A stretch of 64,000 bases of DNA from positions 6,201,525-6,265,524 of the forward strand of contig NZ_CP012036.1 in NCBI RefSeq assembly GCF_001298445.1. The letters are read 5' to 3'. Source of the DNA: Nostoc piscinale CENA21 (GTDB lineage: Bacteria; Cyanobacteriota; Cyanobacteriia; Cyanobacteriales; Nostocaceae). Numbering within the stretch: position 1 is the stretch's first letter; every line of letters begins with the position of its first letter. Shown here piece by piece: positions 55,657 to 63,433 of the stretch. A model generated the notes under the pieces. That model saw nothing but the letters and a program-made list of their open reading frames with translations, was not told the origin of the DNA and searched no databases. Both the position numbers and the translations under genes were made by a program.

Positions 55657-57105
55657 TTAATTGGCGTGTAGCCTGAAAAGTGATAACTCAGAGTGACTGT
55701 TGACAGTAACAGCAGTTAACCTAGATGCTGATGATGTGTTTAATTGAAAGCACCTTATTGTTATTATTGCTCCATCAGGAACACTGATAATTGCTGAACC
55801 AGTCGCGCATGATAATGCGTCAGTAGTTGGGTTTGCATCGTAAAGTCTCCCTGCTTGAACCCCATTCACAAAAACTTCAAGCAACATCCTGGTACAACCA
55901 GCCGTAAATACTACTCGTGCTTGTACCCAATAAATACCACCGCCACCAGTTGGGACAGTGTAACCAGTAGCAGAAGAGTAACCAGCAGCAGTATCAACTA
56001 CAGTTGTGTTGTAAGTCATAACAGTAGTGGAGCTATGAGGTATAGTCTGACCTGTAGTACGCTGTTGTACTATTAAGACTGGGTTATTAAACCTCTGTGC
56101 CTGTACATAGGCAGTGGTAGCAATTCTTGTGCTGTTATTGGTCGTAGGGGGAGTAGTGGCAGTAGGCGTACCACCTAATGCGGGACTGCCAGATAAAGCA
56201 CCAGACACGAATGCAGTTGTAGCAATCGAAGTATCACTATCACCAGCAGCCGGGGTAGGTGCAGTAGGATTACCACCTAACGCTGGACTACTAGATAGCG
56301 TATTTGCTACAAATGCTGTAGTTGCAATCCGTGTGCTATTATTGCCCGTAGCTTGCGTAGGTGCAGTAGGATTGCCAGCCAAGATTGCATCAGTAGAGTT
56401 TGCCTTGGCGGCAACTGCTGATAGGGTAGACTGAATTACGTCGTATACAGAATCCTGCGTAGGTGCTAATCCAGAGTTGTCCCATGCCGCGCCGTAAACA
56501 GTAGAGTCTCCTAAAGCTACGCTGCCGGTCGGTGCAACTGGTATTTCCATCCAGAATGAGGTATTGGTAGGTACGATACCACTGAAAGGAATTACCTCAC
56601 TTGCAAGGAAGAACCTGTTTAAGTAGGCAACCACATCCCCGCGTTTATAGCTGGTAGCTGCATTGTAGTCACCTTTAGGTGTAATACCACCAATACTTGC
56701 TGCCAGGGCTGGATCGCCTGCTATGACGCGTGCTACCCGCACCGCCCCGGTTGCCAATACGTCGCTTACCATCCCAGTAGGTACTAAATCAGCAATATCT
56801 ACACTAGCCAAATTGGGTATGACTGCATAGAAAGGGAATGGTGCTAGTTGATCTTCGCTGAAGACATCAGGTGAGGTACTGATCCTAGGGAAATACTCTA
56901 ATAAGTAGCTAGTATTTTTAGTTTCCGTCTCCTCAACATTTGTGCTACCCGGCACTACACCGGAGGGACAGAGGATTTCAATAGGTTTGGGTAAGAATAC
57001 TTTCTTGGGTGCGGTGTCTTTGACTGTGCCATTGGCTAATGTGAGTACTAGCTTACCTGGCACTACCGCGCTGCCATTCTCAAATGTGCCTGTTAAAGTT
57101 GCCAT
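55657..57105 (-). CDS. Tail fibre protein with tandem modules and C1q-like head
   Basis: 482 residues. N-terminal ~190 residues form an attachment domain (FENGSAVVPGKLVLTLANG). Carbohydrate-binding-like segment GDYNAATSYKRGDVVAYLNR. Then three to four ~36-residue units with GNPTAPTxA, NNSTRIATTAFV consensus (residues ~245-340). The C-terminal ~130 residues look C1q/TNF-like (TTVMTYNTTVVDTAAGYSSA). Upstream it is 6 bp from the tail protein I stop. Confidence 0.87.
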   Translation of the reverse strand: MATLTGTFENGSAVVPGKLVLTLANGTVKDTAPKKVFLPKPIEILCPSGVVPGSTNVEETETKNTSYLLEYFPRISTSPDVFSEDQLAPFPFYAVIPNLASVDIADLVPTGMVSDVLATGAVRVARVIAGDPALAASIGGITPKGDYNAATSYKRGDVVAYLNRFFLASEVIPFSGIVPTNTSFWMEIPVAPTGSVALGDSTVYGAAWDNSGLAPTQDSVYDVIQSTLSAVAAKANSTDAILAGNPTAPTQATGNNSTRIATTAFVANTLSSSPALGGNPTAPTPAAGDSDTSIATTAFVSGALSGSPALGGTPTATTPPTTNNSTRIATTAYVQAQRFNNPVLIVQQRTTGQTIPHSSTTVMTYNTTVVDTAAGYSSATGYTVPTGGGGIYWVQARVVFTAGCTRMLLEVFVNGVQAGRLYDANPTTDALSCATGSAIISVPDGAIITIRCFQLNTSSASRLTAVTVNSHSELSLFRLHAN

Positions 57106-57111
57106 TAATTA

Positions 57112-57669
57112 TCAGGTTAGTTGGTCGTAGTAAATAACTTCTGATTCACACCAGAGATTGCCGAAGAGCCTATCAATCTTCTGTGTGAGTCTAAATTCGT
57201 AGCCCCCAAAGGCATAGCGGCGCGGCAACAGGATTTTATACTTCCATGCACCACTGCCTAGCGTACCGATGCCTAGTTGGCTCGAACCGAGGATAAAGGT
57301 TGAACCCTCCCAGATAGTATGCTCAATCAACAGCGAACTGAGAATGTAACTGAGTGCTACGCGCGTGCCTCGGTTTGGCCAGACAGTAGTGTAGGCTCCA
57401 GCCAATAGTTGTCTTTTGCTTGTCTCTGGCCATCCCCTATCCCAGTACAGAGTGGAGAATCCATATAGGGGTGCAATGTAATCCAGCCAGCGCGTGTCGC
57501 AGGTGTAAGGATTAAACTGATTTGGCAGGTCATATACTAGAGCTTTAGTACCAACTAAAAACTCATCGAAGTAGACTGTTAGCCAATCAGCTACGCTATT
57601 CTCCTGGTAGACATCTGGGAGCCTACTGAATATTGGTCTGCCTGTTTCCCAGGATTGCTTGGTGTGCAT
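57112..57669 (-). CDS. Phage tail protein I (baseplate wedge, P2 gpI family)
   Basis: 185 residues. GRPIFSRLPDVYQEN, WLDYIAPLYGFS, KRQLLAGAYTTVWPNRGTR are family hallmarks. It connects baseplate J protein to fibres. Its ATG overlaps the J stop by one base (TAATG). Confidence 0.85.
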   Translation of the reverse strand: MHTKQSWETGRPIFSRLPDVYQENSVADWLTVYFDEFLVGTKALVYDLPNQFNPYTCDTRWLDYIAPLYGFSTLYWDRGWPETSKRQLLAGAYTTVWPNRGTRVALSYILSSLLIEHTIWEGSTFILGSSQLGIGTLGSGAWKYKILLPRRYAFGGYEFRLTQKIDRLFGNLWCESEVIYYDQLT

Positions 57670-58838
57670 TATTCCGGCTCCCCTGCACCTCGCAGTATCT
57701 CAAAGATGATGCCTTCCTCATTAATCAGGCTCATGTTTAGGCTAAACCCCACAGGTAATGTGTATTGGTTAGGCAGGGGAACGTTCAAGGGTTGACCATT
57801 AAGGTCTAGAGTTTGGATATCTTTAATTGCACCTGTGGCGCGCAAGGCAAACTCTACCTCATTTAACACGATGTCTTGATCGCTGGGGTATTGGGTGGGG
57901 TCTAGGTATGTTGTGAAAGCTTCCCAGAGTTCATCTGCTGTTTCGTCTGGGTCACGCCCCGGCGCTAACCTAGCTACCAAATCACCAGATATGGTTAGTA
58001 GTTCTACAGGAGAGACATACAATGAACTACCAAGTGCAATGCGGTTAGCAAAAGCTTCTTGCACTTTAATCAACTGTGCAGAGTTTGCTGGTGTGCCATC
58101 TGGATTCAGCAGGAAAAGGTGTACTGCGCCAAGTTGCCGTGTAAACTTGTTTGCACCAAGTAAACCAATCGCAATGCAGCGTGACCCAGCGCCCAACACG
58201 CCCTCAGCAATAAACTCAAAGTCTGGGGCTGAGATAGGCGATCGCACACGCAACTCTGTAATGCCACGGCTAATTACTTCCTCATCAGTCTCAGGGTCGC
58301 TTCCCCCGTTACTACCTTCTGCATTGGTAACTGCTGCAAGGAATGTTAAGGGATTTGGGATGCCAACCAAGGTATAGGATGCGAGGTTGTATGCTGAACC
58401 GTTAGCCTCAGCGGTTGCTGTGACCGAGCCACTAATTAAGCCAGGAGGGATTGATAAGGCTGCATCAGTTAGAAACGACAAATTACCAGTAATGTCAATA
58501 ACTTCAAAACCTTCAGGTATTACAAAGGTATTGCTGAGGGGTGCAGTGAGTGTAAATGTGAGGGTAGCCGTAGCCTTAGTGCCTAGTTTACGCTCTACGC
58601 CGATTACTTTGAGGAAATCAATGATTACTGCGATCGGCAACTGATTGACTTTGTATAGTAGCTCACTAGCAGCAAAGGCTTGACCCTGCAACAGTGCAGC
58701 TACCGGGCTATTCTCTGTGAAATCGTCTAACTGCCCACTTGAGGCGTTAAACACCCGCAACTGGGCTTGTTGCAGAATAGTTTCCTCATCCCTCTCATCT
58801 AGGATTATTGATTTAAGCGTAGTGGATATATCTGTCAT
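57669..58838 (-). CDS. Baseplate J-like protein (gpJ/gp47)
   Basis: 389 residues, usual length. Family landmarks: SPVAALLQGQAFAASELLY near 45-63, a central domain with GSVTATAEANGSAYNL, NAEGSNGGSDPETDEEV and the C-terminal lever part. It forms baseplate wedges in contractile tails. It lies between gp25/W and gpI, the P2/Mu order. Confidence 0.94.
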   Translation of the reverse strand: MTDISTTLKSIILDERDEETILQQAQLRVFNASSGQLDDFTENSPVAALLQGQAFAASELLYKVNQLPIAVIIDFLKVIGVERKLGTKATATLTFTLTAPLSNTFVIPEGFEVIDITGNLSFLTDAALSIPPGLISGSVTATAEANGSAYNLASYTLVGIPNPLTFLAAVTNAEGSNGGSDPETDEEVISRGITELRVRSPISAPDFEFIAEGVLGAGSRCIAIGLLGANKFTRQLGAVHLFLLNPDGTPANSAQLIKVQEAFANRIALGSSLYVSPVELLTISGDLVARLAPGRDPDETADELWEAFTTYLDPTQYPSDQDIVLNEVEFALRATGAIKDIQTLDLNGQPLNVPLPNQYTLPVGFSLNMSLINEEGIIFEILRGAGEPE

Positions 58839-58852
58839 ATATATATAGATGT

Positions 58853-59191
58853 CTAGAAAGTAACGTTAAGTGCTAACTGGTCTTCACCCAGATAACTCCA
58901 GAAGACTGTTATTACTGTTTCACCCAAGTCGTTGATTGTGCCTTGCAGGGTGAACTGGCACTCAGGTATGTACTCAGTAAGCCCGGCGGTCATCTCAGCC
59001 GTAATAACATCTAAATCAGGCACTGCTGTGAACAGATAGTCTTTTAAACCATACCTGGGGCGCATAATTCTTTCGCCTTTTTCTGTTAACAGCCATGACA
59101 GGATATGCCCACGGTACAAATCTGCATCGGACGCTACCACTAGGGATTTACGCGCCGGGTCGACCGTGAGGGGAAACGAAATGCCTCTCAT
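58853..59191 (-). CDS. Baseplate wedge protein gp25/W
   Basis: 112 residues. GPW/gp25 lysozyme-like fold with the conserved ILSWLLTEKGERIMRPRYG core (residues ~30-48). Part of the inner baseplate that nucleates the sheath. 14 bp before the J gene. Confidence 0.92.
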   Translation of the reverse strand: MRGISFPLTVDPARKSLVVASDADLYRGHILSWLLTEKGERIMRPRYGLKDYLFTAVPDLDVITAEMTAGLTEYIPECQFTLQGTINDLGETVITVFWSYLGEDQLALNVTF

Positions 59192-59223
59192 AAATTATTT
59201 TTAAAAAATATCTTATGTAATTC

Positions 59224-59252
59224 TTGCGTATGCACATTTAATGTGCTATACT
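59224..59252 (+). promoter_or_regulatory. Strong sigma-70-type promoter for the embedded plus-strand gene
   Basis: TTGCGT (59224-59229), 17-bp spacer, TATACT (59247-59252), in the only plus-strand gap of the tail operon. Transcription would start near 59260, leaving an ~80-nt leader. Box quality is seen directly; activity is inferred. Confidence 0.7.
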
Positions 59253-59339
59253 ATATGTATAGAGGGTAAGGGAAGGCACTACACACTCCCGCCTCACAGA
59301 AATCAACCAGAACCTTGATAACCGAATAGGAGATTTACG

Positions 59340-59852
59340 ATGTTAGAAGCAATCAAAACTGCGATCGCATCCGCTACCACCCTTGAAGAGATTGAAGCAC
59401 TTCAAGAGCAGTTACAGGAATTAGCCGATGCAATCAGCGAACTGCAAGACGAGGCTCAAGACCGCTACGAAGAGATTGAGACAGAAATTGAAGAGGCGGA
59501 GGCAGTGGCAGAGGAGGCAGAAGAGGCAGAGCGCACAGGTGAGAAGCTCAACGACTGCAACATAGTTACCGAGTGTGGTGAGGCAATCATCACCAAACAC
59601 TCGAAAACCTGGGAAATCAGCCTACTGCACCACTACTACGGACAGGCTCAATACCTCTGCCTCCCCTCCAGCACCCCAGAGAGCGAAGTCTTAGACAAAT
59701 GCAAGTATTACCTCACCGAATGGCCTTTTGAAATTCAGTCCTACTGCGGGTGGTTTAAAAACCACAAGGTAGAGTTAAGCGCCGAAGAGATTTTAGAAAA
59801 AGGCATAGAGGCAGCGAAACAAGAAAAATTGAATCTCCTGTTCAACAACTAA
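59340..59852 (+). CDS. Embedded antisense-strand gene (moron-like), coiled-coil protein
   Basis: 170 residues starting at ATG 59340 behind an AGGAG site 7 nt upstream. Residues 1-70 form an acidic coiled coil (EEIETEIEEAEAVAEEAEEA). The C-terminal half is unique, with Cys and aromatic residues (HHYYGQAQYLCLP, YYLTEWPFEIQSYCGWFKN). It interrupts the minus-strand tail genes, has its own promoter, and contains a HIP1 site. These are features of a moron, a cargo gene expressed from a prophage. Function unknown. Confidence 0.8.
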   Translation: MLEAIKTAIASATTLEEIEALQEQLQELADAISELQDEAQDRYEEIETEIEEAEAVAEEAEEAERTGEKLNDCNIVTECGEAIITKHSKTWEISLLHHYYGQAQYLCLPSSTPESEVLDKCKYYLTEWPFEIQSYCGWFKNHKVELSAEEILEKGIEAAKQEKLNLLFNN

Positions 59853-59867
59853 ATAATTAGCAACCCA

Positions 59868-60068
59868 CTACTCCTCAGTGGTGGGTGCTGCTTTCCTAGC
59901 CTTTGCAGGTGTAAGGAGGATTTTCAGTTCCTTGGCTGTATCCTCCCACACCTGCTTTTCGTATGGGTTGAGGTATTGCCACACATCTGCGTGGATTTCC
60001 TTTGCCGCGCCGGAGCGCAAACTGTTGTAGATGCAGTAGATTTCTTTGGCTAAATCTTCAGAGTTCAT
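59868..60068 (-). CDS. Small phage protein, unknown
   Basis: 66 residues, soluble and charged (SEDLAKEIYCIYNSLRSG, KQVWEDTAKELKILL). In tail-operon orientation, 20 bp after the spike gene. Converges with the embedded gene, leaving only 15 bp between stops. No known domain. Confidence 0.55.
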   Translation of the reverse strand: MNSEDLAKEIYCIYNSLRSGAAKEIHADVWQYLNPYEKQVWEDTAKELKILLTPAKARKAAPTTEE

Positions 60069-60088
60069 AGTTAGTTCCTTATATATAT

Positions 60089-60826
60089 TTAGTAACCGCT
60101 TGTCACCACTGTGCCACCGCCGCTTACAGCAGCACCTACAACAGCCACGGCTTTACCATTTATGGTTATGGCACTGCTGGAGGCATTTATGAAGTTAATG
60201 GATGAACCAGATAAATTGATTGTCCATGCCCCGCCAACGCGATTTGTGCCATCAAAGGACAACTCAATATAGTTGCTGGGAGAAACTTGTATTCTTAGGT
60301 AACGTGAGGCTATTAGCTTCAAGTCCCGTAAGCCTTCCATTAATATGTCTTGACCTGCGTCTACACTAAAGTCTCCATCACATTCATTGCTGATGTCTTC
60401 AGAAGCTTGTAGTGTAGAGGAACCACTTACCGTAGTGGTGTCATCACCGCCAATAGTGGTAGTACGCGTGCCATTAACGGCTGTTGCGTGGTCATTTAAG
60501 GCACTATCCTTAGCTAATGCGGGGTTAGTATCATTAACTAATTGCAGGTAGTATCCGTTGGTTTCTAGACCGTCAGCGTAGAAGACTAACACTGTTTGCC
60601 CGATTTCAGGCAGTGGTGGATCGAACTGGGGGAATGGGGTGAGCCTGCGTATCCAGTCACTCTGCACCTGCGGATTGCTGGGTAATGCTACCTTAATCCT
60701 ACGTCTGCCTTCTGGATCATTGTTCTCAACCACTATGCCCAGAGTAGGGTAAGGCGATCGCCCTTGCTGATCAATAGCAAACTGATTGGCGCGCTCACTT
60801 CTTGCCAGGATTTCAAATATGCTCAT
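60089..60826 (-). CDS. Baseplate spike protein gpV
   Basis: 245 residues. N-terminal OB-fold of the gpV/gp5/VgrG type (PTLGIVVENNDPEGRRRIKV, PLPEIGQTVLVFYADG), then a Thr/Ser-rich beta-helix (TRTTTIGGDDTTTVSGSSTL) forming the membrane-piercing needle. Its ATG overlaps the hub stop by one base. No lysozyme domain is here; lytic domains are in the hub protein upstream. Confidence 0.92.
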   Translation of the reverse strand: MSIFEILARSERANQFAIDQQGRSPYPTLGIVVENNDPEGRRRIKVALPSNPQVQSDWIRRLTPFPQFDPPLPEIGQTVLVFYADGLETNGYYLQLVNDTNPALAKDSALNDHATAVNGTRTTTIGGDDTTTVSGSSTLQASEDISNECDGDFSVDAGQDILMEGLRDLKLIASRYLRIQVSPSNYIELSFDGTNRVGGAWTINLSGSSINFINASSSAITINGKAVAVVGAAVSGGGTVVTSGY

Positions 60827-63030
60827 TATTCAGGGATATATTTGCGGGGATTCAGATCATTACCATCTTTGCGTGTCTCGAAGTGGAGGTGTGCTCCACG
60901 GGAACGGCCTGTATTGCCTACAGTACCTACCTGCTGCCCCTGGTTGATAGTTGCACCATTAGCAACGGTGACAGTAGTTAGGTGGGCATAGCGAGTCTCC
61001 CAGCCATTGCCGTGGTTGAGATAGACAATGTTTCCATATCCACCTCCACAAGCCCCATCACCAACCTTACATCCTGTAACTACATTAGATACAGTGCCAC
61101 TGGCTGCTGCCACTACTGGCGTGCCTGCTGATGCACCATAGTCTATCCCTCTGTGGTTAGGTCGTTTGGGATTCTCGGTGCGGTGTAGTGATGTTATTGG
61201 GCCAGTCGTAGGTCTAACAAACTTAGGTGCATTGGCATCAAACGGTGTGGCTGGTGATTGTGGCGGTGGCGGCGAAGTAGACTGTGTTGGTGTATTAATA
61301 TCTGAGCTTGGGTATTTGTTGCGTAATGGAGAATATAGATTCAAATTAGTAGTGAATCCGCCTTCCTTATATTGAAGCTCCACCGAATCAACTACCCAAT
61401 AGCGATCGGCAGTGACTGATATACCCTTAGTTTGCAGGGCAGTGTCTGGAGTTATTAGCAACGCTTCAGGTGTAGTGGGGAAACTGGCATTAGCCTTAAT
61501 ACCTTTAATACGCTTCTCATTCTCGCGCCGCTGACTGTCTACGTTGGCTGTAGTGCCATCAGTACGTGGCTTGGGTGTAGGTAAGGCATTACCAGAAATA
61601 ATGGCTGTTGTGTCGTTTCCTAGGCCAGCGTCAGACTCTTTCTTAGTTTGCTTTACCTTGCCAGTATCTGGGTCAATTTCAAACTTAACTATTCCAGTTG
61701 TGGTGCGGTTGCCGGGGTCTGACGATCGCGCCCCGCCTTTAGTATCTGACTCAGCTTGGTGGGTTATGTCAAAGCTTAAACCCATGTTGACACCATATTC
61801 CAATACAAAGGTGTCTGGGTTAACTACACTACTTTTCTCTCTAGGTTCAATATATAGTTTCGCGCCCTTGGTGTGTACCCGGTATCCAATACGCCGTGCC
61901 TCAGCAAGCAGTAATTCATAGTCATTCTGCCCGCGCTGGGGGAAGTACTCATAGTATGGGCCTTCCTCACTCATCACTACTGTAATGCCGTAAGCTGCTG
62001 CAATCTTAGTTGCCAGCTTCTTAAACGTCATCTTTTGGTAAACTGTATTCTTCAGTCTGCGGGTCATGACCCAAGTTGCAGCCTGACCACTAAACTCTAG
62101 TAAATCTGGGTCAAACAAGGAATATCTCAGCCCGTTGTGTATGAAACTCCACGCAGCGATAGTTTGCCCGTCATAGCCTGCCTCGATGGTTATCTGTGAG
62201 CCTACTAAGGTTCTAGTGCTTGGGTTGGCTGGGGCTTTCTCAGGTACAGGAATTGTAGGCTGAGACTGAGTAGATTCTTTCTTCTGTTCAGTGGCGATCG
62301 CAGCATCAACTTGTTCCTTGCTTGGTTGATTTGGGCTGGCAGCGATAGTTCCTGGCTGTATCCACTCAATTTTCACGTTAATAATGCCAGGGGCTGCACC
62401 ATTAGTTAATGCACTCCACGCCCCCGGTGTGAGGTCAATCTTCCGCGTGGGGTGTTCTCTAAGGGGTCTTGCTGCCCTACCGTTAACCACAGCAAAAGGG
62501 CCACGGTCAACAACCTTCACCACAATAGATTTACCCGTAGTGAGATTAGTGACACGCATAGAGGCATACTTGTACTTGGTGTCAACCATAGCAGCAAACA
62601 AGCCATTCCACTGTATGCGGTCGCCGTATGCCCCTATTTGCCCACCTTGGGTTGACTCCCCATAGCCGTAAGTAGATGCCTGTGCGTTTGCATAAATAAC
62701 CTGTCCAGGCTGAGTCTCTAATTCAGGCTTACCAACGTGGCTTTCAGGGTTGGTGTTTACTGTGGTGGATATATCACTGATTCTTGGTGCTGGTTCGGTT
62801 AACTGATCTAACCCATCTACTGACTCAATATATGCCAGAAACTTGTCCAACAATCTCTTATCAGGGTCACGTACCGTGAATGAACAGTTACTCTGTAGTG
62901 TACCCTCGCCTAACTGGACGGTGGCGGAAACCAGCTTACCATCCCCAATCATAAAGGTTTCAGACTGTAGGCTACCGATCGCGCCGACAGTAACCTTTAG
63001 GTATGGTGCTAAGAGATTGGGGCTAGTCAT
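60826..63030 (-). CDS. Tail hub protein (gpD/gp27-like) fused to RlpA-like and M23 peptidase domains
   Basis: 734 residues from ATG 63030; the TTG at 63039 overlaps the upstream gene. Hub part is split: ~1-90 (FMIGDGKLVSATVQLGEGTL, FTVRDPDKRLLDKF) and ~275-560 (GYDGQTIAAWSFIHNGL, QRGQNDYELLLAEARRIGYR). Between them (~115-225) is a RlpA-like double-psi beta-barrel (ASTYGYGEST, MRVTNLTTGKSIVVKVVDRG with the catalytic-type Asp). C-terminal ~620-734 is an M23 endopeptidase (HRGIDYGASAG, HLHFETR with zinc His/Asp). A tail hub carrying a glycan-acting and a peptide-cleaving domain together is unusual. Confidence 0.88.
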   Translation of the reverse strand: MTSPNLLAPYLKVTVGAIGSLQSETFMIGDGKLVSATVQLGEGTLQSNCSFTVRDPDKRLLDKFLAYIESVDGLDQLTEPAPRISDISTTVNTNPESHVGKPELETQPGQVIYANAQASTYGYGESTQGGQIGAYGDRIQWNGLFAAMVDTKYKYASMRVTNLTTGKSIVVKVVDRGPFAVVNGRAARPLREHPTRKIDLTPGAWSALTNGAAPGIINVKIEWIQPGTIAASPNQPSKEQVDAAIATEQKKESTQSQPTIPVPEKAPANPSTRTLVGSQITIEAGYDGQTIAAWSFIHNGLRYSLFDPDLLEFSGQAATWVMTRRLKNTVYQKMTFKKLATKIAAAYGITVVMSEEGPYYEYFPQRGQNDYELLLAEARRIGYRVHTKGAKLYIEPREKSSVVNPDTFVLEYGVNMGLSFDITHQAESDTKGGARSSDPGNRTTTGIVKFEIDPDTGKVKQTKKESDAGLGNDTTAIISGNALPTPKPRTDGTTANVDSQRRENEKRIKGIKANASFPTTPEALLITPDTALQTKGISVTADRYWVVDSVELQYKEGGFTTNLNLYSPLRNKYPSSDINTPTQSTSPPPPQSPATPFDANAPKFVRPTTGPITSLHRTENPKRPNHRGIDYGASAGTPVVAAASGTVSNVVTGCKVGDGACGGGYGNIVYLNHGNGWETRYAHLTTVTVANGATINQGQQVGTVGNTGRSRGAHLHFETRKDGNDLNPRKYIPE

Positions 63031-63031
63031 A

Positions 63032-63433
63032 CTATGCAATCCATGAGATTAACTGCCACACCTGGTCAACATTGTTTGACAGGCGGGGCAGGTTTGCTTC
63101 TGCAATTGATTTCAGGTCTAAGTCTTCTATTAACTTGGTGGTGTCAACGCCTAACACTTTGGCAATGCTTTGCACTTCCCTGTCGGCTGCAATCTGGGTA
63201 AGGCGTGCCTTAACATCTTTCTCAGTGCTGGCAATTACCCTAGCCTGCTCTTCATCTAAAATCTTCTTAAGCTCTTCTCTGTCAGGGATTCGTATATTTT
63301 CCCCAATGGGCAGGTCATCAAATATATCTATTTTGTTTATCTGGGCAAACTCTCGCCAAGCCCTGTAATCATCCAATATATCGTTAGCCAGCTTAACTAA
63401 GGTATCACCCTGCTTTAACGGTACAGTACTCAT
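63032..63433 (-). CDS. LysM-like tail protein (gpX type)
   Basis: 133 residues. N-terminal ~50 residues match tail protein X/LysM (VPLKQGDTLVKLANDILDD, GENIRIPD), used to join tail tube to baseplate. A helical C-terminal extension (~60-133) contains a HIP-free, Leu-rich stretch. One base separates its stop from the hub ATG; its start overlaps the upstream stop by 4 bp. Confidence 0.8.
   Translation of the reverse strand: MSTVPLKQGDTLVKLANDILDDYRAWREFAQINKIDIFDDLPIGENIRIPDREELKKILDEEQARVIASTEKDVKARLTQIAADREVQSIAKVLGVDTTKLIEDLDLKSIAEANLPRLSNNVDQVWQLISWIA

Noticed and set aside
53017..56434. Several plus-strand frames opposite the fibre genes
   Set aside because: Compositional shadows of Thr/Ala/Gly-rich fibre repeats; no start signals.
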